A stretch of 8,994 nt of DNA, taken from Pseudomonadota bacterium (GTDB taxonomy: Bacteria; Myxococcota_A; Polyangia; Haliangiales; Haliangiaceae). The translations under genes were made by a program, and so were the position numbers. The notes beneath the pieces are model-generated. The model was not told where the DNA came from. It searched no databases and was given only the letters and a program-made list of their open reading frames with translations. How positions within the stretch are numbered: the stretch's first letter is position 1; the number at the start of each line of letters is the position of its first letter. The stretch covers positions 1 to 8,994 of the forward strand of contig JAEYYY010000328.1 of assembly GCA_023430775.1 (NCBI GenBank), in the 5' to 3' direction. Shown in pieces: positions 1 to 5,443 of the stretch.

Positions 1-1
1 G

Positions 2-184
2 GCGGAGCAAGCGGATGGCCGCAAGGTCGTGCTCGCGGTGACCCGGCAAGGTGCGGCACTCCAGCGCCGCGGCAGCAACCTGACGCGCGCGCGGATCGAG
101 CTCGCGATCGAGGACTGGTCGGCCGCCGACCGCGAGCGCTTTGCTCGGCTGTTCGGACGCTTTGCGGATGCGATCACGCGGTGA
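2..184 (+). CDS. MarR-family transcriptional regulator, C-terminal fragment (5' end outside window)
   Basis: The reading frame is open from the window edge to TGA at 182-184, giving the last 60 residues of a protein. It begins with a DGRKVVLAVTRQGAALQRR-type segment, which resembles the end of the MarR wing (Asp-Gly-Arg followed by a beta strand and 'T..G') and the following long helix. The final helix (IEDWSAADRERFARLFGRF) matches the usual C-terminal dimerisation helix ('L...D...L..L...'). MarR proteins are dimeric winged-helix repressors, often ligand- or oxidant-responsive. The recognition helix and ligand pocket lie outside the window, so target and signal cannot be inferred. The downstream ferritin-like gene is on the same strand but 140 bases away, so co-transcription is uncertain. 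Confidence 0.72.
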   Translation, partial: AEQADGRKVVLAVTRQGAALQRRGSNLTRARIELAIEDWSAADRERFARLFGRFADAITR

Positions 185-324
185 GGCAGACCGCCGGACG
201 CACCGAGCGGCGCTCGCATCGACGTATTGCCCTCCCGCTGATGTGTGGGTGCGGTGAAGAGGCCAGCGTGGGGCATCGTGCCGCGCTTGTCGTTTAGACC
301 CGAACGCGTGGACGCCGCGTTACC

Positions 325-1587
325 ATGGGCCTGATGAGTCGCTTCCCTGGGGGCATCGAGCGTCGGATCTTTCATGCGGTCTTGCTCGTGCTCGGGGCGT
401 GCGATCGCTCGCTGGACGCGCAATCGCCGACCCAGCCGGTGGTCGAGCAACCGCCGCCGCAGGACGAGGTTGCCGTCGAGAGCGGCCCGCGGTTCGCGAC
501 GCCGCCCGAGGATACCGAGACCCGGACGGCCTCCGATCCGGACACGACGGTCGACACGACGGTCGACACGACCGGCGTGCCCGACACCACCGCCGCGCCC
601 GCACCCGACCCTGCGAGCGCGCTGTGCGCCAGCTACAAGAAGAGCGCACGCATCGACAAGCGAAAGGCGAAGCAGCCCAAGTTTGCGACCCACGGCAACG
701 TCCGCGACAGCGTGTTCTGGGATACCGCCAGCAACGTCGCGCGGTGCACGATCGTTCACGAGCGGAGCCCCGCCACGGTCACGGTGATGCACCAGTATCA
801 CTGGTGTCCACAGGGTGGCGGGACGCGGCCGCCGCCGGTGCCCGTGCAGGTGCAAGGCGAGCGGGTCCTCGTCCAGCGCGTCGCGATTCGCGGCGATGGC
901 AAGGTGCTCGAGAGCAAGCTCGAGTGGGCATCCTTCGGCATGGTCAACGAGAGGCTGCACAACTGCGGCCGGCGCTTCGAGGGCCTCGAGCTCGCTGCCA
1001 CGAGCTGCGACGAGCCCGGCGCGCAGCTCGCGGCGATGGCCGAGCTCGAAGCCGCGAGCGTACCCGCATTCGATCGTCTCGCACGCGAGCTCGCGATGTG
1101 GGGCGCGCCCAGCGAGCTCGTCGAGCGTGCGCGGCGGGCGATGCGCGACGAGGTCCGCCATGCTCGCGTGATGACCGCGCTCGCGAGGCAGCACGGTCAC
1201 ACGCCGCGCGCGATCGCGGTTCCGCCCCTGCCCTGCCGGTCGCTCGCGGCGATCGCACACGAGAACGCGATCGAGGGCTGCGTGCGCGAGGCGTACGGCG
1301 CGCTGGTCGCGACGTTTCAGGCGGAGCGCGCTCGCCCCGCGCTCCGGCGCGCGTTCCAGGCGATCGCGATCGACGAGCGCGCACATGCCGAGCTCGCCGA
1401 GGATGTCCACGCGTGGATCCTGGGTCGGCTCGACGCGGCATCGCGCGAAGCCGTCGAGCGCGCGCGGGAGCTGGCCGAGCTGGAGCTGCGCGCGAGCCTC
1501 GCGAGCTCGCGTCCGTGTCACGAGCTCGGCCTGCCGAACGGCGCCGAGGCGGTGGCGCTGTGCGACGCGTACTTCGCCGCCGCATAG
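325..1587 (+). CDS. Ferritin-like (diiron) domain lipoprotein
   Basis: A 420-residue exported protein in three parts. Residues 1-26 form a lipoprotein signal peptide (basic n-region, hydrophobic IFHAVLLVLGAC, lipobox Cys26). A Pro/Thr/Asp-rich linker follows, containing a DTT-V repeat coded by 12-bp tandem copies at 541-573. Residues about 100-230 form an unrecognised domain with cysteines at 101, 141, 161, 214 and 228. Residues about 238-400 are ferritin-like: helix 1 Glu240/Glu242, helix 2 E276-VR-H279, helix 3 E313/E317/E322, helix 4 E351-RA-H354, giving two ExxH metal motifs in a four-helix arrangement. Such folds bind two iron atoms for oxidase, oxygenase or iron-storage chemistry; which applies here is unknown. 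Being lipid-anchored, it should act in the periplasm or at an outer membrane. Start ATG325 is chosen; ATG334 would also keep the signal peptide. No clear ribosome binding site is visible. Confidence 0.85.
   Translation: MGLMSRFPGGIERRIFHAVLLVLGACDRSLDAQSPTQPVVEQPPPQDEVAVESGPRFATPPEDTETRTASDPDTTVDTTVDTTGVPDTTAAPAPDPASALCASYKKSARIDKRKAKQPKFATHGNVRDSVFWDTASNVARCTIVHERSPATVTVMHQYHWCPQGGGTRPPPVPVQVQGERVLVQRVAIRGDGKVLESKLEWASFGMVNERLHNCGRRFEGLELAATSCDEPGAQLAAMAELEAASVPAFDRLARELAMWGAPSELVERARRAMRDEVRHARVMTALARQHGHTPRAIAVPPLPCRSLAAIAHENAIEGCVREAYGALVATFQAERARPALRRAFQAIAIDERAHAELAEDVHAWILGRLDAASREAVERARELAELELRASLASSRPCHELGLPNGAEAVALCDAYFAAA
541..573 (+). repeat. 12-bp tandem repeat in the lipoprotein linker
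   Basis: GACACGACGGTC occurs at 541-552 and again at 553-564, followed by a partial third copy at 565-573. It encodes DTTV-DTTV-DTT in the spacer between lipid anchor and domains. Such an in-frame repeat can change length by slippage without breaking the protein. Confidence 0.8.
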
Positions 1588-1614
1588 CAGCCGTCCGGAC
1601 GCGGGCCGGGTTCG

Positions 1615-2013
1615 TCAGGTCATGCGCGCCACGCGCGCGAGCACTTCGAGTAGCGCGCCTTCATTCACCGGCTTGGTGAGATGCGTGTCGATGCCGGCGG
1701 CGAACGCCTTCTCGCGATCCTCGCGCTTGCCCCAGCCGGTGACCGCGGCGATGAAGATCGTGTTGCCGCGGCTCGCGCGCACCTGACGTGCGACCTGGTA
1801 GCCGTCGATATCGGGAAGCCCGATGTCGAGCAGAAGGAGATGGGGGCGAAACGATTCGACCAGCTCGAGGGCGTGGTGGCCCGTCGAGGCGATCGCACAG
1901 CTGTGACCGCGCCGCTCGAGCACCATCGAGAACAGCTCGACGATATCGGCCTCGTCATCGACGAGCAGGATCCGTATCGCGTCGCCACCCCCCGGTCTCG
2001 GCCACGTAGTCAT
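1615..2013 (-). CDS. Single-domain response regulator (CheY-like receiver)
   Basis: A 132-residue protein that is essentially only a receiver domain. From the chosen ATG at 2013 (complement), IRILLVDDEADIVELF supplies the acidic pair Asp19/Asp20, LLLLDIGLPDIDGY the phospho-acceptor Asp63, AAVTGWG the switch Thr92, and LTKPV the Lys114. No DNA-binding or enzymatic output domain follows. The TGWG-x-x-x-D signature is common in receivers paired with hybrid histidine kinases, so it probably receives a phosphoryl group from a kinase encoded elsewhere. The frame stays open upstream to 2157, but that extension is low-complexity and overlaps the divergent oxidoreductase start at 2109, so the internal ATG fits better. 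Its 3' end is 27 bases from the convergent ferritin-like gene. Confidence 0.88.
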   Translation of the reverse strand: MTTWPRPGGGDAIRILLVDDEADIVELFSMVLERRGHSCAIASTGHHALELVESFRPHLLLLDIGLPDIDGYQVARQVRASRGNTIFIAAVTGWGKREDREKAFAAGIDTHLTKPVNEGALLEVLARVARMT

Positions 2014-2062
2014 GTGGAAGGCCCGGCGGTCACGGTCGCAACAATCGTCTGCGATTCGTCGC

Positions 2063-2083
2063 TGCGTAATGCGGGTTACCGCA
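2063..2083. promoter_or_regulatory. Imperfect dyad between divergent genes (possible operator)
   Basis: The 95-base gap between the response regulator (-) and the oxidoreductase (+) contains TGCGTAA (2063-2069) and GTTACCGCA (2075-2083). These are inverted copies apart from one unpaired base, with GTAA-N6-TTAC (2066-2079) as the exact core. A shared operator for the divergent pair is possible. The dyad is short and no matching regulator is recognised. Confidence 0.25.
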
Positions 2084-2108
2084 CAGCACATTAGAGTGGC
2101 GTCTCGCG

Positions 2109-3314
2109 ATGCCGATGCCTGCGAGTTACTGGGAGCGTGAGGTGCGCCTGCGCCCATCTCGTCCCGTTCCGCGCCGCACCGACGTGGTGGTGATCGGAGG
2201 TGGGTTTGCGGGGCTCGCCACCGCGATCCGGATCCGCGAGCGCGGCGTCGGGGTGACCGTGCTCGAGGCCGAGCGCATCGGGTTCGGTGCCAGCGGTCGC
2301 AATGCCGGCTTTCTGTCGCCGCTCGCGGCGCCGATCTGGCTGGTCGGCCGCGAGCACGCGTGGGCGGCCGCGCAGATCAATCGCGAGGTTCACGAGCTGG
2401 CGCGCTGGATCGGCGGGTTGTCAGCTTGCGAGCTCGCGCCGGCGACGCTGGCGATGCGCGGCACCTCGCGCTTGTGGGACGGCAGCGTCAGGGCGCTCGC
2501 GGATGCGGTCGCGCGCGTCGGCCTCGCGCACTCGATGACCGAGAGCATCGTCGAGCGCGGTCGTGCGGTGCTCGCGATGGATGCCTACACGATGCATCCG
2601 TTCGCGCTCGTGCGCGCGCTGGCGGACCGAGCAGAGCAGCTCGGCGTCGACATTCACGAGGGCGCTCGAGCGACAGCGATCGAGGGCACGCGGGTTCGCA
2701 TCAGCGGCGAATCGGCGATCGAGGCCGGCACGATCGTGGTGTGCACGAACGGCTACACCGGGCCGCTCGATGTCGGCGAACGCCTGCGCGCGCTGACGGT
2801 GCACAGCTTTCTCGCGGCCAGTGCGCCGCTCGCATTAGACGCCGGCGCGAATGCGTCGCGTGACGGCGACATGACCATCGAGGTCAGTGGCCTCTACCAG
2901 CCGTATCACCGCACGCACGACCGGCGCGTGATCTTCGGCGGTGTCGACGTGCTGCGCGCCCCCCGCGATACCGATCGCGCCCGCCGCCAGCTCTCGGAGG
3001 CGATGGCGATCAGCGTTCCGGGCGCGACCATCGCGCAGGTCTGGGGCGGCGCCTTCCACGCCACCACGACCGGCTTGCCGATCCTGCGCCGCTCGACGAG
3101 GAATCCTGCCGTCGTCCTCAACGTCGGCTACGGCGGCACCGGCGTCGCGCTGTCGCTGGTGTGCGCGAAGCTCGCGGCCGCGCTGGCGACCGGATCGCTG
3201 GCCGGCGACGACGAGCGCCTCTACGCCGCACTTCGCGACACGCGCGTTTCGATGCGCGACTCGCTGAAGACGTTCATGGGAATCGCATCGCGCTTCGCAC
3301 GACCGTGGCGATGA
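2109..3314 (+). CDS. FAD-dependent oxidoreductase, DAO / PuuB-like family
   Basis: A 401-residue flavoprotein, the usual length for the D-amino-acid-oxidase/glycine-oxidase superfamily. The N-terminal Rossmann dinucleotide site is VVVIGGGFAGLATA (residues 26-39, GxGxxG at 30-35), ending in the ribose-binding acidic residue of TVLEAE (Glu53). GFGASGRNAGF (58-68) resembles the loop seen in gamma-glutamylputrescine oxidase (PuuB) and related amine oxidases. Near the C-terminus, WGGAFHATTTGLPIL (from Trp312) and NVGYGGTGVALS (from Asn338) form the second FAD-contacting segment. The family oxidises amino or amine groups, reducing FAD, which oxygen usually reoxidises to give H2O2. The exact substrate cannot be read from sequence. 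It is probably cytoplasmic, as no signal peptide is seen. ATG2109 is used; ATG2115 is an alternative. Neither has a strong ribosome binding site. Confidence 0.9.
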   Translation: MPMPASYWEREVRLRPSRPVPRRTDVVVIGGGFAGLATAIRIRERGVGVTVLEAERIGFGASGRNAGFLSPLAAPIWLVGREHAWAAAQINREVHELARWIGGLSACELAPATLAMRGTSRLWDGSVRALADAVARVGLAHSMTESIVERGRAVLAMDAYTMHPFALVRALADRAEQLGVDIHEGARATAIEGTRVRISGESAIEAGTIVVCTNGYTGPLDVGERLRALTVHSFLAASAPLALDAGANASRDGDMTIEVSGLYQPYHRTHDRRVIFGGVDVLRAPRDTDRARRQLSEAMAISVPGATIAQVWGGAFHATTTGLPILRRSTRNPAVVLNVGYGGTGVALSLVCAKLAAALATGSLAGDDERLYAALRDTRVSMRDSLKTFMGIASRFARPWR

Positions 3315-3444
3315 CCGCCGCACGCAACCGCTGCGCGATGGTGCAAAGAATTCGGAGCACGAAGTCAGCACAGTCGAGCTGTACGAGCCGCGCACAAATT
3401 CGATTCGGCTCTCGTTAACTCGTCGTCGACGCGTGACCGCGCGC

Positions 3445-3460
3445 TGGCATTGCCCTCGCA
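3445..3460 (+). promoter_or_regulatory. Candidate sigma-54 (-24/-12) promoter for the Cys-rich lipoprotein
   Basis: TGGCATTGCCCTCGCA places GG (3446-3447) exactly ten bases before GC (3458-3459). It matches the TGGCACG-N4-TTGCA consensus at 9 of 12 defined positions. Transcription would start near 3470, just before the AAGGAG ribosome site, leaving a 5' UTR of about 18 bases. GG-N10-GC occurs often by chance in GC-rich DNA, so this rests on the good flanking matches and the position. Confidence 0.45.
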
Positions 3461-3474
3461 CGTGCGGCCCGGCG

Positions 3475-3480
3475 AAGGAG
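3475..3480 (+). promoter_or_regulatory. Ribosome binding site AAGGAG
   Basis: AAGGAG lies seven bases before ATG3488. It is one of only two strong Shine-Dalgarno sites in the window and fixes the start of the small lipoprotein gene. Confidence 0.8.
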
Positions 3481-3487
3481 TACCGGG

Positions 3488-3793
3488 ATGTTCAAGACCC
3501 TCTTGCTGACGATGATCCTTGCCGCGTGCGGCACGGACGCCACCGATTCGACCACCGGCGCGAGTAACGGCACGACGACCTGCCCATCTTCAGGCGCTGC
3601 ATGCAGCGTCGACACCGACTGCCCCGCCAACGAGGAGTGCGAGGACGGCGCGTGCAAGGCGCACGGTGGTGACGACTGCACCGAGGACAACGGCGTCGAT
3701 GACGATCCGCAGGGCAACGAGTGCACGCTCGACGCCGACTGCGGCGCCGGCCTCGAGTGTGAGGATGGCTTCTGCAAGCCTCACGGCGGGTAG
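3488..3793 (+). CDS. Small Cys-rich repeat lipoprotein
   Basis: A 101-residue secreted lipoprotein. MFKTLLLTMILAAC is a short signal peptide with lipobox LAAC (Cys14), followed by a Ser/Thr/Gly linker. Two copies of a cysteine module follow with identical spacing: C39-x5-C45-x5-C51-x4-C56 and C79-x5-C85-x5-C91-x4-C96. Each module starts C-[ST]-[VL]-D-x-D-C and ends E-C-E-D-G-x-C-K-x-H-G-G. An acidic spacer (62-78) with one more Cys64 separates them, and Cys32 precedes them. Modules of this CxxDxDC type are frequent in secreted myxobacterial proteins and are presumably disulfide-bonded outside the cytoplasm; no function is established that I can cite. The start is fixed by AAGGAG seven bases upstream. 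The conserved D, E and H residues could also bind a divalent metal, but this is speculative. Confidence 0.85.
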   Translation: MFKTLLLTMILAACGTDATDSTTGASNGTTTCPSSGAACSVDTDCPANEECEDGACKAHGGDDCTEDNGVDDDPQGNECTLDADCGAGLECEDGFCKPHGG

Positions 3794-3890
3794 GAGGACG
3801 GTCCACTCGGACGTGGTTGCGAGTCGCGTCCTGCTAACCACCGGCATCTGCACGGTGGCTGCCAGGACCACGCACGCGGTCACTGCGTAT

Positions 3891-3941
3891 CGTTATGACC
3901 GTCGTCATAACGGATTTCGTTATAACGCTCGTTGTAACGAG
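3891..3941. promoter_or_regulatory. Cluster of three palindromes sharing a CGTTA half-site
   Basis: Three adjacent dyads lie in an AT-rich island. The first is CGTTATGAC (3891-3899) with GTCATAACG (3904-3912), a perfect 9-bp inverted repeat with a 4-base spacer. The second is CGTTATAACG (3918-3927), a perfect palindrome. The third is CTCGTT (3928-3933) with AACGAG (3936-3941), containing CGTT-GT-AACG. The half-site is CGTTAT or CGTTGT throughout, which suggests a protein-binding array, not one terminator. It lies between two gene 3' ends (lipoprotein + and methyltransferase -), with no recognisable start codon nearby. The first dyad could alternatively act as a hairpin terminator, but no T-tract follows. 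Confidence 0.55.
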
Positions 3942-4029
3942 CCACGACTGAGAGGACCTTTGCCCGCCGATCGCGCAGTGCACCCCGTGAACGGGTACCG
4001 ATCGAGACCTCGTGGTCCGGGCTTCGTTG

Positions 4030-4674
4030 TTAGCGGCTGCAGACGAACATCTCGATCGTGCCGGCCACCGTCTTCCACACGGCGGCCGAATGGACGGTCG
4101 TGAAGGTGTCGCGGACGGCGCGCTCGTAGCTGCCGTCGCGATGCGGCTGCGTGTTCGTGTAGCCATCGAGTGGCTGCTGGATCCAGCGAAACAGCGCGTG
4201 CTGGAGCAGGTCGCGCGGCTTGCTGAAGTCTGCGACCACGAAGCGACCGTCGTCGCGCAGCACGCGGCGCGCGGATGCCAGCGCGGCGTGCTTCGATGCC
4301 GGGCACAGGTGGTGGAACGTCATCGTCGAGTAGACGCGATCGTAGGTGCCGAGCTCCGGCGCGAGCGCGGTCATGTCGCCGGCGTGAAACGCGACGTCCA
4401 CCTTCGCACCGGCGGCGTTGCGGCGGCCGCGGGCGATCATCGAGGTGTCGATGTCGACGGCGTCGATCGTCACCTCGGGGTGCCGCTGCTTGATCTGGAT
4501 CGCGAGGCGGCCGGGGCCGGCGCCGAGCTCGAGGAGGCGCATGCCCGGCGCGAGCTCCATCGCATCGATCACCGACCGCCGCATGCGCGCCGCGGCACTC
4601 CAGCTGCGGATCAGCGGATCGTAGAGCGCGGTCAGCCGATGAAAGCCGAGCGCCGGAACGTACGGCCGCTCCAC
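4030..4674 (-). CDS. Class I SAM-dependent methyltransferase
   Basis: A 214-residue protein with the full Rossmann methyltransferase core. It has motif I LLELGAGPGRLA (47-58), the acidic SAM ribose residue in AVDIDTSM (Asp74), HAGDMTAL (97-104) for the adenine-side loop, YDRVYSTMTFHHL (111-123) as motif IV, and ARRVLRDDGRFVVADF (135-150) as motif V/VI. The pattern is of the UbiE/Methyltransf_11-25 type, often acting on small lipophilic molecules; the acceptor is unknown. The start is GTG4674, whose G is the last base of the upstream TAG stop (TAGTG), preceded by GAGGAG. The frame stays open upstream to 5052, but that part runs through the neighbouring gene in another frame. It is the last gene of a minus-strand operon with a hydroxylase-like enzyme and a caspase-like protein, which hints at a lipid or other hydrophobic substrate. 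Confidence 0.85.
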   Translation of the reverse strand: MERPYVPALGFHRLTALYDPLIRSWSAAARMRRSVIDAMELAPGMRLLELGAGPGRLAIQIKQRHPEVTIDAVDIDTSMIARGRRNAAGAKVDVAFHAGDMTALAPELGTYDRVYSTMTFHHLCPASKHAALASARRVLRDDGRFVVADFSKPRDLLQHALFRWIQQPLDGYTNTQPHRDGSYERAVRDTFTTVHSAAVWKTVAGTIEMFVCSR

Positions 4675-4770
4675 TAGCTCCTCGCCAGGTTGTCGTGGCG
4701 GAACGTGATCGTGGACGCGAACACGCTCGACGTGCTCGCGTGATCGAGGCCGGGCACCGCGCGTTCGTCG
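4668..4770 (-). repeat. Segmental duplication copy A (methyltransferase-proximal)
   Basis: This segment is over 90 percent identical to 4823-4928, with one 3-base length difference near the middle and a fully identical run of over 30 bases (4717-4750 against 4875-4908). It carries the stop of the mini-ORF and the GTG start of the methyltransferase. It therefore duplicates the 3' tail of the caspase-like gene together with the stop/start junction. Confidence 0.85.
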
Positions 4771-4829
4771 TGCGGGCGCTCCACGAGGTCGCGGCCGGGC
4801 ACGACGCCTTCGTCGTACAGGCGCTCCAC
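4674..4829 (-). CDS. 51-residue mini-ORF made of duplicated tail and junction
   Basis: An intact small frame starts at GTG4829, overlapping the TAG stop of the caspase-like gene (TAGTG), and stops at TAG 4676-4674, overlapping the methyltransferase GTG in the same way. Its N-terminal half is two copies of a 15-residue unit (ERLYDEGVVPGRD, then ERPHDERAVPGLD, coded by a 45-bp repeat). Its C-terminal half, HASTSSVFASTITFRHDNLARS, nearly copies the last residues of the caspase-like protein, with one residue missing. The length difference is a whole codon, so the frame is kept. It could be a translated peptide, a translational relay keeping ribosomes on the message, or a decaying duplication without function. 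No homologue is known to me. Confidence 0.4.
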   Translation of the reverse strand: MERLYDEGVVPGRDLVERPHDERAVPGLDHASTSSVFASTITFRHDNLARS

Positions 4830-4837
4830 TAGCTCCT
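4748..4837 (-). repeat. 45-bp tandem repeat inside the duplicated region
   Basis: The unit beginning GGCCGGGCAC at 4748-4792 repeats at 4793-4837 with about 80 percent identity, and a related 23-base unit occurs at 4906-4928. It encodes the doubled VPG-[RL]-D / VER motif in the mini-ORF. Confidence 0.7.
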
Positions 4838-4928
4838 CGGCAGGTTGTTGTGGAGGAACGTGATCGTGTTGGGCGCGAACACGCTCGACGTGCTCGCGTG
4901 ATCGAGGCCTGGCACCACGCCTTCGTCG
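4823..4928 (-). repeat. Segmental duplication copy B (within the 3' end of the caspase-like gene)
   Basis: This is the partner of 4668-4770. It covers the last 30 or so codons of the caspase-like gene and its TAG stop overlapping a GTG. The two copies start 155 bases apart and end 158 bases apart. Since it sits inside the longer gene, this copy is probably the parent. Confidence 0.85.
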
Positions 4929-5431
4929 ATCGGCCACGTCGGCTCCTCGCCGGGCGCGAGCACGTGGAGGCCGCTCTGCAGCATGTTGATGGTGTGCGTG
5001 TGGCCGGCGGCGCGGCAGTTGAAGAACCGCGTCCAGCGGCGCGCGAAGTCATGACCGACCTCGGTGCCGAACACGTCGCAGCTGCGAAACCACCACAGCG
5101 AGGCCGGGGTCATCCGCTCCCTGATCGCGACGAGGCGCTCGTGCATCGGATGGCCGGGCTCGAGGGCGTCCGCCTTGAGGAGCTGCTCCTCGATCCACAG
5201 GCCGCCCCACTCGCCGTGTCCCCAGAACTGGATCTCGGCGATCGGTTGCTCGCGCGATGCATCGATCAGCCAGTCGAGCCCTTCCGCCCACGACGCCGCG
5301 CCGTACCACCGATCGATCCGCCCGAGCCGGTGGTAGAGCACGCCGCCCGCTTCCCACGCGTGGCTGAGACCGGGCAGGAAGCGACTGCCGCGGCACGTGC
5401 GATCGAACAGCATCAGCCGGAGGCCACCCAC
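4829..5431 (-). CDS. Conserved-type hypothetical protein with caspase-like His/Cys motif
   Basis: A 200-residue protein, probably cytoplasmic: no signal peptide or membrane helix. The core shows IAEIQFWGHGEWGGLWI (strand, then Gly-His72-Gly) and, 46 residues later, ASLWWFRSCDVFGTEVGHDF (strand, then Ser-Cys118). Next comes NCRAAGHTHTINMLQSGLHVLAPGE, similar in layout to the 'G..G..fA..l.....AG.T' stretch after the Cys in DUF4347 and other clan-CD/CHAT-like proteins. A His after one strand and a Cys after the next is the caspase-fold dyad arrangement, so a cysteine peptidase or relative is a reasonable but unproven reading. The last ~30 residues form a tail that is duplicated in the next mini-ORF. 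It starts 12 bases after the hydroxylase gene and ends in TAGTG. I do not recognise a characterised homologue. Confidence 0.75.
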   Translation of the reverse strand: MGGLRLMLFDRTCRGSRFLPGLSHAWEAGGVLYHRLGRIDRWYGAASWAEGLDWLIDASREQPIAEIQFWGHGEWGGLWIEEQLLKADALEPGHPMHERLVAIRERMTPASLWWFRSCDVFGTEVGHDFARRWTRFFNCRAAGHTHTINMLQSGLHVLAPGEEPTWPIDEGVVPGLDHASTSSVFAPNTITFLHNNLPRS

Positions 5432-5443
5432 TCGCCCACTCTA

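Noticed and set aside
204..216. CGAGC/GCTCG hairpin after the MarR gene as terminator
   Set aside because: The stem is only five pairs with a 3-base loop and no T-tract, common at this base composition.
944..1585. Long antisense open frame opposite the ferritin-like gene
   Set aside because: The translation is almost entirely Arg, Ala, Ser and Pro, the usual shadow of a GC-rich gene, and shows no fold.
1592..1601. CGTCCGGACG palindrome in the gap between convergent genes as a terminator
   Set aside because: A perfect palindrome without a loop forms a poor hairpin and no T-tract is present; such palindromes are expected by chance in GC-rich DNA.
2014..2157. N-terminal extension of the response regulator
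   Set aside because: It would overlap the divergent oxidoreductase start and carries no receiver sequence; the first strand begins just after ATG2013.
3984..3995. CCCGT/ACGGG hairpin downstream of the methyltransferase
   Set aside because: The loop is two bases, too tight for a stable terminator, and no T-tract follows on the minus strand.
4675..5052. Upstream extension of the methyltransferase frame (to 340 residues)
   Set aside because: The extra residues overlap the caspase-like gene in another frame and are low-complexity; GTG4674 with TAGTG coupling explains the start.
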